This document shows, piece after piece, positions 50,288 to 57,579 of a stretch of DNA of 64,000 nucleotides. The stretch lies in NCBI RefSeq assembly GCF_010725885.1, contig NZ_AP022600.1, positions 1,488,001 to 1,552,000 on the forward strand, in the 5' to 3' direction. Made by a program: the position numbers and the translations under genes. Position 1 is the stretch's first letter. Every line of letters starts with the position of its first letter. This DNA comes from Mycolicibacterium tokaiense (GTDB lineage: Bacteria > Actinomycetota > Actinomycetes > Mycobacteriales > Mycobacteriaceae). Under the pieces are notes generated by a model, which had not been told where the DNA came from, searched no databases, and saw only the letters and a list, made by a program, of their open reading frames with translations.

Positions 50288-51934
50288 TCACAACCTCCCG
50301 TTGCGCCGGTCGTAGTCCCGCGCCGCGTCGGCACGCGCCTGCGGGTTGCCGTACCCGCCGCCACCCGCAGTCTCCACGCGCAGCACGGTGCCCGGCTCCA
50401 GGGTCAGCGACGCCTTGTCCGCCAGACCGGTGATCTCACGGCCGTCCGGGCCGACGACGGTCACGGTGGTGGCTTTGGCGTCGCCGCCGCCGTTGGCGCC
50501 GCGGGGGGCGAAGTCCGGATGCGTCTGTTCTGAGTAGAACGTAACCCGTTGGGGCACATCGATGATCTGGTACTCGCGCCGCAACCCCAGACCACCGTTG
50601 TGTTCGCCCAGCCCTTGGGAACCGGGGATGAACTCGCTCTTGAGAACCCGCACGCTGTAGTTGGTCTCGACCACCTCGGTGGGCATGACACCGACGTTGG
50701 ACATGTAGGTGTCCACTCCGTCGATACCATCACCGATCGCGGTGGCTCCGGTGCCGCCACCCACCACGTCGGCCATCACCGACGGCCGGCCGGTCACAGG
50801 GCTGACCGATCCGATGTTGCAGCAGAAGAAGCTGACTGTGCTGCTACCCACCGCGGCCTGCGGCCACATGTCCGCCATCGCCCGGATCAGCGTGTCCGCG
50901 AAACGCTGGCATGTGTTGTGCCGCACCGACACAGCGGCGGGCGGTTCGGGGTTCAGTACGATCCCGAGCGGAGCGTCGACGTCGACAGCGCGCAACAATC
51001 CGTCGTTGGCGCCCAGCTCCGGTGCCACCACGGCGCGCACCGCGTAGACAATTCCGGCGCGAGAACTCGCCCACGGCACGTTCATCGCGCCCGCCACCTG
51101 CTGATCGCAGCCGGTCAGATCGATCGACAGATGATCGCCGCGTTTCGACACCCGGACGTGGATGCGGGTGGGCGGCCCGCCGCGCCCGTCGTCGTCGAGG
51201 AACCCCTCCGCTTCGCCGGCACCGTCGGGCAGGGCCGTCAACGCTGTTCTGACACCGCGCTCCACCGCATCGAGCATGCGGTCCATGACCTCCAGCAGTG
51301 CGCCCACCCCGTACATCTCGGCCAGCTCGGTTACCCGTTCGCCGCCCAGCGCACACGCCGCCCGCTGGGCGCGCAGATCACTGACGGTGCTGCGCGGATC
51401 GCGGATGTTCTCCGTGATCACCGCCACCAGGTCCTCGTTCTCGACACCCCCGACGGCCAGGCGCACCGGCGGCAGCACCAGTCCCTCACCGAAGATGTCT
51501 TCGAGTTCCGGTCCCTCGCTGCCGGGATTGACCCCACCGACATCGATGTGGTGCGCGGCCGTGCCCGCCCACGCCACCAGTCGTCCGTCCAGGAACACCG
51601 GAGCGATGACGTTGACGTCGGGCAGATGCATCGCGCCCATGAACGGATGGTTGGAGATGAAGACGTCGCCGTCGCAGATCCGGCCGTCCCAGCGGCCGAT
51701 GATGGCCTTGACCACCAACGACATCGCGCCCAATTGCGCCGGAATGTAGTCGGCCTGCGCCACCAGTTGCCCATCCGCGGTGAACAGGGCGCAGGAGAAG
51801 TCGTCCATGTCGCGGATGATGGGGCTGTAGCTCGACCGCTTGAGTACATTGCCCATCTCCTCCGCCGCCGACTGGAGAGCCGCGGCCACCACCTCGAACG
51901 TGACCGTGTCCACCTGGTGCGCCGACGTGGTCAT
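50288..51934 (-). CDS. Hydantoinase B/oxoprolinase family subunit (HyuB-like)
   Basis: A 548-residue HyuB-type subunit: VTFEVVAAALQSAAEEMGNVLKRSSYSPIIRDMDDFSCALF, VFISNHPFMGAMHLPDVNVIAPVF, GTAAHHIDVGGVNPGS (probable metal-ligand histidines and Asp), and the C-terminal glycine-rich ETAGGGGYGNPQARA. With HyuA it forms an ATP-dependent hydrolase (N-methylhydantoinase, 5-oxoprolinase) or a carboxylase (acetone/acetophenone type). The absence of a third small subunit gene favours a hydrolase. The ATG overlaps the hyuA stop (ATGA). A longer frame to 51997 lies inside hyuA and is not used. Confidence 0.93.
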   Translation of the reverse strand: MTTSAHQVDTVTFEVVAAALQSAAEEMGNVLKRSSYSPIIRDMDDFSCALFTADGQLVAQADYIPAQLGAMSLVVKAIIGRWDGRICDGDVFISNHPFMGAMHLPDVNVIAPVFLDGRLVAWAGTAAHHIDVGGVNPGSEGPELEDIFGEGLVLPPVRLAVGGVENEDLVAVITENIRDPRSTVSDLRAQRAACALGGERVTELAEMYGVGALLEVMDRMLDAVERGVRTALTALPDGAGEAEGFLDDDGRGGPPTRIHVRVSKRGDHLSIDLTGCDQQVAGAMNVPWASSRAGIVYAVRAVVAPELGANDGLLRAVDVDAPLGIVLNPEPPAAVSVRHNTCQRFADTLIRAMADMWPQAAVGSSTVSFFCCNIGSVSPVTGRPSVMADVVGGGTGATAIGDGIDGVDTYMSNVGVMPTEVVETNYSVRVLKSEFIPGSQGLGEHNGGLGLRREYQIIDVPQRVTFYSEQTHPDFAPRGANGGGDAKATTVTVVGPDGREITGLADKASLTLEPGTVLRVETAGGGGYGNPQARADAARDYDRRNGRL

Positions 51935-53994
51935 CTGTCGCCTCCGTTCTTTGATTCGGTGATCAGGAGATCGCCGCCCTCGGCGACCTCGGCGCACTGA
52001 CCTTCGAGCATGACTGTGGTGGAGTCCATCTGCCGCACGATCGCCGGCCCGATGATCCGGTCGCCATGACAGAGCAGGCTGCGCTCGTAGATCGGGACCC
52101 GGGCGGATGCGAAACCGGGAATGCGGACCTCGCGGTGCGTGACCACCGCGCGCTCCGGGTGCCCGGTACCCGCCGGGATCTGGCCCCCGCTGGAGCCACG
52201 GTCATACGCACCCACCGCGGCGATCCGGACGGTCACCAATTCGACCGGCTCGGACCGGTTGGCGTGGCCGTAGCGCTCGGCATGCGCAGCATGGAAGAGA
52301 TCGGGAATCTGGTTCAGCTGCTCGGCATTCCAGTCAGACAGCGCGATGTTGAGTTCATACCCCTGCCCGAGGTAACGACAGTCGACCGAGGCGGTGACCG
52401 TGATCCGGTCGCGGCTGGCGCCGTCGCGGAGCAGCTGCCCGGTGGCCGCCGCCGCGGAGCTGGTGAACCAGTCGGCGATACGGGGTACGGACTCGTCGCC
52501 GAAGGCCGTCAGCACGGTCTGTGAGTCATCGAGGCGGAGCCCGGCGACCAACAGACCGTCGGCGGAGAACAGGCCGGGCCAGTGCGGCACCAGGACTCCC
52601 CGCAGACCGAGGTGACGTAGGAGCAGCCCGGCGTGCAGCGGTCCCGCCCCACCGAACGGCACCAGGGTGAACCGCCGCGGATCGAGCCCCCGCTCCACGC
52701 TGACCTTGCGCACCGCGCGGACCATGTGCGCCAAGCCGATCGCCAGGATCGCCTCGGCTGCCTCGTCGGTGGACATGCCGACCACCGCGCCGATGCGGTC
52801 GACGGCGGCGCGCGCCGCATCGCGGTCCAGCACCAGCGCGTCGGCCAACTCGTCGGTGCCCAGCGTGCCCAGCACCACGTGCGCGTCGGTGATGGTCGGT
52901 TCGACGCCGCCGCGCCCGTAGCTCGCCGGCCCCGGCACTGCCTTGGCCGAGCGCGGGCCGACCCGCAGCCGGCCGGTCTGATCGGTCCACGTCACACTGC
53001 CGCCACCCGCCCCGATCGTGTGGATGTCGACCGTCGGCGCCAACAACACGTGATCACTGACCACCTGCGAGGTGGTGAACGGGATGCGTTGCGCGCGAAC
53101 CAGACACACGTCGGTGGAGGTACCACCCATGTCGAGGCTGATGACGTCCTGCAGGCCGTGCCGCCCGGCGGCCGCGACCAGCCCGGCCACCCCGCCCGCC
53201 GGACCCGAGAGCACCAGGCGATGTGCGGCGTCCTCGGCCCGCGCCGCGGGCACACTGCCACCGTTGGACTGCATCACCAGAAACGACCCCCGCAGCCCGA
53301 CCCCCTCGAGAGTGGTCACCGCGCGCTGCATGTACCCGCCGATCACCGGACGCAACGCCGCACTGATGACCGTGGTGGCCGTCCTCGGGTACTCGCGGAA
53401 CTCCCGGGCCACCTCGCTGGACAGTGCCACCGGAATTCCCGGCAGGGCCGCGCGCAGTGCCGCGCCGAGCCGCCGTTCGTGGGTGTCGTCGAGATAACTG
53501 AACAACAGGCTCACCGCGACGGCTTGCACGTCGAGTGCCCGGGCCTCGGCGACCACCCTGTCGATCTCGTCATCGGTGAGGGCGGTGAGCACGTCACCGG
53601 TGCTGGTGAGACGTTCGTCGACCTCCAGACGGGCGTGACGTTCGACGAGCTCGGCGGGTCGCGCCGGTGTCAGGCTGTACACGCTCGGCCTGCTGGACTG
53701 CCGATACCCCATCACATCGCGGAACCCGCGGGTGGTCAACAGCGCCACCGGGGCAAGGTTTCCGGTGAGTACGGCATTGGTGGCGACGGTGGTGCCGTGA
53801 CACAACAGGGCCACCTGGTCAACCGGCATGCCCTGCTCGACCAGTGACGTGACCGCGTTGGCCAGGCCCTGCGACGGATCCTCCGGCGTGGACGCGACCT
53901 TGGCGACCAGCACCCGCCCATCGACGTGCCGGGCCACCGCGTCGGTGAAGGTGCCGCCGGCATCGATGCTGACCGTCCAGTTGCGTTGTTCCAC
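51931..53994 (-). CDS. Hydantoinase A/oxoprolinase family subunit (HyuA-like)
   Basis: A 687-residue ATP-binding subunit with two actin/hexokinase-like phosphate loops: SIDAGGTFTDAVARHVDG near the N-terminus and VISLDMGGTSTDVCLVRAQ in the middle. LLCHGTTVATNAVL, TIGAGGGSVTW and LVPFGGAGPLHA are further family landmarks. It is predicted to phosphorylate the amide or imide carbonyl oxygen to activate ring opening. GGAAGG precedes the GTG at 53994. It is first in the minus-strand pair and divergent from the deacetylase-led operon across 132 bases. Confidence 0.93.
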   Translation of the reverse strand: MEQRNWTVSIDAGGTFTDAVARHVDGRVLVAKVASTPEDPSQGLANAVTSLVEQGMPVDQVALLCHGTTVATNAVLTGNLAPVALLTTRGFRDVMGYRQSSRPSVYSLTPARPAELVERHARLEVDERLTSTGDVLTALTDDEIDRVVAEARALDVQAVAVSLLFSYLDDTHERRLGAALRAALPGIPVALSSEVAREFREYPRTATTVISAALRPVIGGYMQRAVTTLEGVGLRGSFLVMQSNGGSVPAARAEDAAHRLVLSGPAGGVAGLVAAAGRHGLQDVISLDMGGTSTDVCLVRAQRIPFTTSQVVSDHVLLAPTVDIHTIGAGGGSVTWTDQTGRLRVGPRSAKAVPGPASYGRGGVEPTITDAHVVLGTLGTDELADALVLDRDAARAAVDRIGAVVGMSTDEAAEAILAIGLAHMVRAVRKVSVERGLDPRRFTLVPFGGAGPLHAGLLLRHLGLRGVLVPHWPGLFSADGLLVAGLRLDDSQTVLTAFGDESVPRIADWFTSSAAAATGQLLRDGASRDRITVTASVDCRYLGQGYELNIALSDWNAEQLNQIPDLFHAAHAERYGHANRSEPVELVTVRIAAVGAYDRGSSGGQIPAGTGHPERAVVTHREVRIPGFASARVPIYERSLLCHGDRIIGPAIVRQMDSTTVMLEGQCAEVAEGGDLLITESKNGGDR

Positions 53995-54114
53995 GTCGAT
54001 CCCTTCCGTATCCGCTCGACGCTCAGTACACCGCCGGGCCGGACACGTCGTCATGCGTCAATCGACGGACGCCCTCTACGTCAGATGGCGGATGCCGGAG
54101 GCGTCGGCACCGGC

Positions 54115-54120
54115 CAGAAT
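54115..54120 (+). promoter_or_regulatory. -10-like hexamer of a leaderless transcript
   Basis: CAGAAT ends exactly 6 bases before the GTG at 54127, with no ribosome binding site between. It supports that start codon for the amide/imide operon's first gene. Confidence 0.45.
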
Positions 54121-54126
54121 CGGGGG

Positions 54127-54924
54127 GTGGCAGCAGAATCGCAGGCGGCCTGGCCCCACGGCGCCCGCTACGGCGCGAGTATCACCTTCGACTTCGACGC
54201 CGAGGAGGTGTGGATCGGCGAGGACCCCGCCAATGCCGGCCGCCCGGGTGTGCTGTCCCAGGGCACCTACGGCCCCAAGGTGGCGGTGCCGCTGCTGCTC
54301 GAGCTGCTGGCCCGCCACCAGGTGACCGCCACGTTCTTCATCTGCGGCCGCGACGCCGACCGCCACCCCGACCGGGTGCGCGAGATCCTGGCCGCCGGCC
54401 ACGAGGTGGCACACCACGGCCACACCCACCGCTCCCCGGTGAACCTCACCCCGCAGGAGGAGGAGGCCGAACTGGTACACGGCCTCGACAGCCTGCGCAA
54501 ACTGGGTGCCGAGGTGGTCGGATACCGGTCGCCTTCCTGGGACTTCAGCCCGCACACCCTGGGACTGCTGGCCGAACACGGACTGCAGTACTCATCGAAT
54601 CTGATGGACGACATCCGGCCGTACCGCCACCCGGGCGGCATCGTGGAGATCCCGGTGTCCTGGCTGCTCGACGACGCACCCCATTTCTGGTTCTCCGGGG
54701 CGGACTGGTCCAAGACCATCAGAACCGTCGACGAGGTGTACCGGCTGTGGCGCGACGAACTCGACGGTATCGCGGAGCTGGGCGCGCACTTCATGCTGAC
54801 CATGCACCCGCAGTTCATCGGTCGGCCGTCACGGCTGAAGTTGTTGGACCGGTTGCTGACCGACATGCGTGAGTCCGGTGCCTGGATCGCCCCGGCCCGC
54901 GAGGTTGCCCAGTGGGTCCCGTGA
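54127..54924 (+). CDS. Polysaccharide-deacetylase-fold hydrolase (PuuE/imidase-like)
   Basis: A 265-residue NodB-fold protein. Motif 1 is SITFDFDAEEVW (in place of TFDDG) and motif 2 is VAHHGHTHRSP, giving the Asp-His-His metal site. GYRSPSWDFSPHTLGLLAEHGLQYSSN is the next landmark, and LTMHPQFIGR ends the barrel. The FDFDAE form and the lack of a signal peptide match the cytosolic branch containing allantoinase PuuE and cyclic imide hydrolases, and differ from exported chitin or peptidoglycan deacetylases. The start is GTG 54127; ATG 54085 is in frame. It overlaps the next gene by GTGA. Confidence 0.87.
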   Translation: MAAESQAAWPHGARYGASITFDFDAEEVWIGEDPANAGRPGVLSQGTYGPKVAVPLLLELLARHQVTATFFICGRDADRHPDRVREILAAGHEVAHHGHTHRSPVNLTPQEEEAELVHGLDSLRKLGAEVVGYRSPSWDFSPHTLGLLAEHGLQYSSNLMDDIRPYRHPGGIVEIPVSWLLDDAPHFWFSGADWSKTIRTVDEVYRLWRDELDGIAELGAHFMLTMHPQFIGRPSRLKLLDRLLTDMRESGAWIAPAREVAQWVP

Positions 54925-55703
54925 GCGCCGCGTCGGACACGTTGTCCTGTGCAGTGGTCACCGGTGCCGCCACCGGGCTGGGCGCCGGTGTCGCCACCCG
55001 GCTGCTCGATGAGGGCTGGTGTGTGGTCGCCGCCGACATCGATCCAGCGGTCGAAGAGCGTTTCAGCGCAGGCAGTTTCGACGGGCGGGTGCGCAGCGCG
55101 GTGGCCGACATCGCCGACGCCGACACCGCCGCGGCGCTGGTCAATGCCGCCATGGCCTCGTTCGGCCGCATCGACGCCGTGATCAACAATGCAGGAATCG
55201 GAGGGCCCGGCGGGCACCTCGACGAGGTGGCCGTCGACGACATCCAGCGCACGCTCGATGTCAACCTGCTGGGGGTGGTGCGACTGTCCCAGGCTGCGAT
55301 CCCCCACCTCAAGGCGCAACGCTTCGGCAGGATCGTCAACATAGGCTCGGTGTTCGCCCAGCGTCCCGTGCGCAACGGCAGTGCCTACATCATGTCCAAG
55401 GCGGCAGTACACGCTCTGTCACAGTGCATGGCAATAGAGTTGGGCCCCTTCAACGTCACCGTGAACACGGTGGCCCCCGGCTACATGATGACGCGCATGC
55501 ACGAGGAGGAGATCGAACTGCGGGCCCGCGCCGCCGGTGTGGACGCCGCCGAGATCGAGGGCCGGCTGCGCGACGAGGTGCCCTTGGGCCGACACGGGTG
55601 CAGCGCGGACGTCGCGGGGGCGGTGGTATGGCTGCTGTCCGAGGATGCCGGCTACGTCACCGGGCAGACCATCGGGGTCAATGGTGGAATAGTGGTGAGC
55701 TGA
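54921..55703 (+). CDS. SDR family oxidoreductase (first of two)
   Basis: A 260-residue classical SDR: AVVTGAATGLGAGVATRLLDEGW, NNAGIGGPGGHLDEV, the triad in NIGSVFAQRPVRNGSAYIMSKAAVHALS and the terminus YVTGQTIGVNGGIVVS. The GTG lies in the upstream stop (GTGA), and the next gene starts at its last base (TGATG). It probably oxidises or reduces an intermediate of the amide/imide pathway. It differs clearly from the SDR immediately downstream, so two redox steps are implied. Confidence 0.92.
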   Translation: MSAASDTLSCAVVTGAATGLGAGVATRLLDEGWCVVAADIDPAVEERFSAGSFDGRVRSAVADIADADTAAALVNAAMASFGRIDAVINNAGIGGPGGHLDEVAVDDIQRTLDVNLLGVVRLSQAAIPHLKAQRFGRIVNIGSVFAQRPVRNGSAYIMSKAAVHALSQCMAIELGPFNVTVNTVAPGYMMTRMHEEEIELRARAAGVDAAEIEGRLRDEVPLGRHGCSADVAGAVVWLLSEDAGYVTGQTIGVNGGIVVS

Positions 55704-56419
55704 TGCCGCATCTGGTCGTGACCGGCGCCGCCTCGGGTATCGGGGCCGCAGTGGTCCATCACGCCGAAACACTCGGCTGGACGGTGGCCGGCCTGGACCG
55801 GACCTATCCGGCCTCCGATGCACCCGACAATCGCTTCGCCGTTGATGTCGCCGAGTCCGGTTCGGTGACAACAGCATTGCGCCGTGTCGTCGAGGGCTGG
55901 GGGTGCGCTCCGGATGCGCTGGTTCACGCCGCCGGTGTCTACCGGGTACGTGCCGCCGCCGACCTCGACGCCGACGGTTGGGACGACACCGTGGGCATCA
56001 ACGCCAGGGGCAGCTTCCTGATGGCCCGGGCAGTTGCCGCGGCCATGATCGCCGGCGGCACCGGGGGCTCTCTGGTACTGCTGGGGTCGGTCGCCGCGAT
56101 GCGCGGGGACAGCCTCGAACCGAGCGCCGCCTACACCGCCAGCAAGGGCGCTGTCGGCGCTCTGACCCGACAGCTCGCCGTGGAGTGGGCCGGCGCCGGG
56201 ATCCGGGTCAACAGCGTGGTCCCCGGCGTGATCGACACCGCGATGACCACGATCGTCGGCGACGCCGCCGCCACCGAAGCACTGCTGCAGCGCCTGCCGC
56301 TGGGTCGGCTCGGGCGTGCCGACGAGGTGGCCGCGGCGTGCATGTTCCTGGCCGGTGCACAATCGTCGTACATCACCGGCACCGAAATCGTCGTCGACGG
56401 AGGGTATCTCGTCTCATGA
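55703..56419 (+). CDS. SDR family oxidoreductase (second of two)
   Basis: A 238-residue classical SDR: LVVTGAASGIGAAVVHHAETLGW, HAAGVYRVRAAADLDADGW where NNAG is usual, the triad in LLGSVAAMRGDSLEPSAAYTASKGAVGALT and the terminus YITGTEIVVDGGYLVS. It is translationally coupled at both ends (one-base overlap upstream, ATGA downstream). Its divergence from the preceding SDR argues against a recent duplication and for distinct substrates. Confidence 0.92.
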   Translation: MPHLVVTGAASGIGAAVVHHAETLGWTVAGLDRTYPASDAPDNRFAVDVAESGSVTTALRRVVEGWGCAPDALVHAAGVYRVRAAADLDADGWDDTVGINARGSFLMARAVAAAMIAGGTGGSLVLLGSVAAMRGDSLEPSAAYTASKGAVGALTRQLAVEWAGAGIRVNSVVPGVIDTAMTTIVGDAAATEALLQRLPLGRLGRADEVAAACMFLAGAQSSYITGTEIVVDGGYLVS

Positions 56420-57534
56420 CCACTGCAGAGCTGCCTGTCATCACCGTCGGCGGTGCGGCACACGAACGCGGCCTGCAGTACGGCCGCCAGGCCGCCGACC
56501 GGGTACAGCGCACCCGCTCGGCCTACGCCGAGGTCTACGCCCACTTCGCGACCTGGGAGTGGGATCGGGTGCGTGAGGAGGCACAGGCCTTCATCGACCC
56601 CATCCGGGCATTCCACCCCGACTCCCTCGATGAGATGGCCGGCATCGCCGAGGGCGCCGGGCTCGAGTTCGTCGACGTCCTGGCGATGAACCTGCGCACT
56701 GAGATCCTGTTCGCCGCCAAGGTACGCGCCAGCGGTGCCGAACTGCCGCCGATGCTCGAATGCACCTCCTTCGCCGCCAGAAACTCCGAGGGCGCCCAAT
56801 TGATCGGACAGACGTGGGACTGGCTGACGTTCTCGGCCGACACCGTGGTGCTCGTCGAATCCACACCTGAGAACGGGCCGGCGTTCATGACCGTCGTCGA
56901 GGCCGGTTTGTTGGCCAAGCTCGGCATGAACTCCGCGGGCCTGGCGCTGGCCACCAACGCACTGGTCACCGCGGCGGACACCGGCAGGCCTGGCATCCCG
57001 TACCACGTCATGCTGCGGGCGCTGCTGGACTGCCGTACGCCCACCGAGGCGGCGACGCTGCTGCAATCGGCGCACCGCTCGTCTTCGGCCAACTATCTGT
57101 TCGGGACCGGGGAGGGCTTGGTCGTCGACGCCGAGACGCGGCCCGGGAGTTACGCGGACATCTCCTGGGGCGTCCCCGATGACGATGGATTGCTGTTGCA
57201 CGCCAACCACTTCACGGTCGCACCCGCGGGCACCGTCAACGATGTCGGCGCCATGCTGATGGCGGATTCGCTGTTCCGGTTGCAGCGGGTGCGCCGGCTG
57301 GCGCGGGAGTCACCGCAGTGCGGCGTCGAGCAGTGGAAGAACATTCTTTCCGACCACGCGGGGTCGCCGGCAGGCATCTGCTGTCACCCCGACCCGGGTA
57401 CCCACAGCATGGATCAGTGGACCACCGCCACCGGGGCGATCTTCGAACCCGCGGACCGGCGGGCCCACATCTCGGTGGGCAACCCGTGTCGCGGAGAGTG
57501 GCTGACACGCGAGTACGCGCAGGTGTGGGCGTAG
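56416..57534 (+). CDS. C45 family Ntn-hydrolase (acyl-CoA:6-APA acyltransferase-like)
   Basis: A 372-residue N-terminal-nucleophile hydrolase related to penicillin acyltransferase. The nucleophile is Cys116 in PPMLECTSFAARN; the chain must be cut just before it to be active. QTWDWLTFSADTVVLVE, AGLLAKLGMNSAGLALATNAL and LLLHANHFTVAPAG are family landmarks. C45 enzymes hydrolyse or transfer acyl groups on linear amides. In this operon it could cleave the open-chain amide left after ring opening. It has no signal peptide, so it is cytosolic. Confidence 0.9.
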   Translation: MTTAELPVITVGGAAHERGLQYGRQAADRVQRTRSAYAEVYAHFATWEWDRVREEAQAFIDPIRAFHPDSLDEMAGIAEGAGLEFVDVLAMNLRTEILFAAKVRASGAELPPMLECTSFAARNSEGAQLIGQTWDWLTFSADTVVLVESTPENGPAFMTVVEAGLLAKLGMNSAGLALATNALVTAADTGRPGIPYHVMLRALLDCRTPTEAATLLQSAHRSSSANYLFGTGEGLVVDAETRPGSYADISWGVPDDDGLLLHANHFTVAPAGTVNDVGAMLMADSLFRLQRVRRLARESPQCGVEQWKNILSDHAGSPAGICCHPDPGTHSMDQWTTATGAIFEPADRRAHISVGNPCRGEWLTREYAQVWA

Positions 57535-57579
57535 AGTCCATCACTGCCGCGCCCTGCGGCACGGCGTCAAGGGAGTTCG

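Noticed and set aside
50549..52000. A 483-codon open frame opposite the HyuB gene
   Set aside because: His/Arg/Gln-rich shadow of a well-conserved enzyme gene with no start signal.
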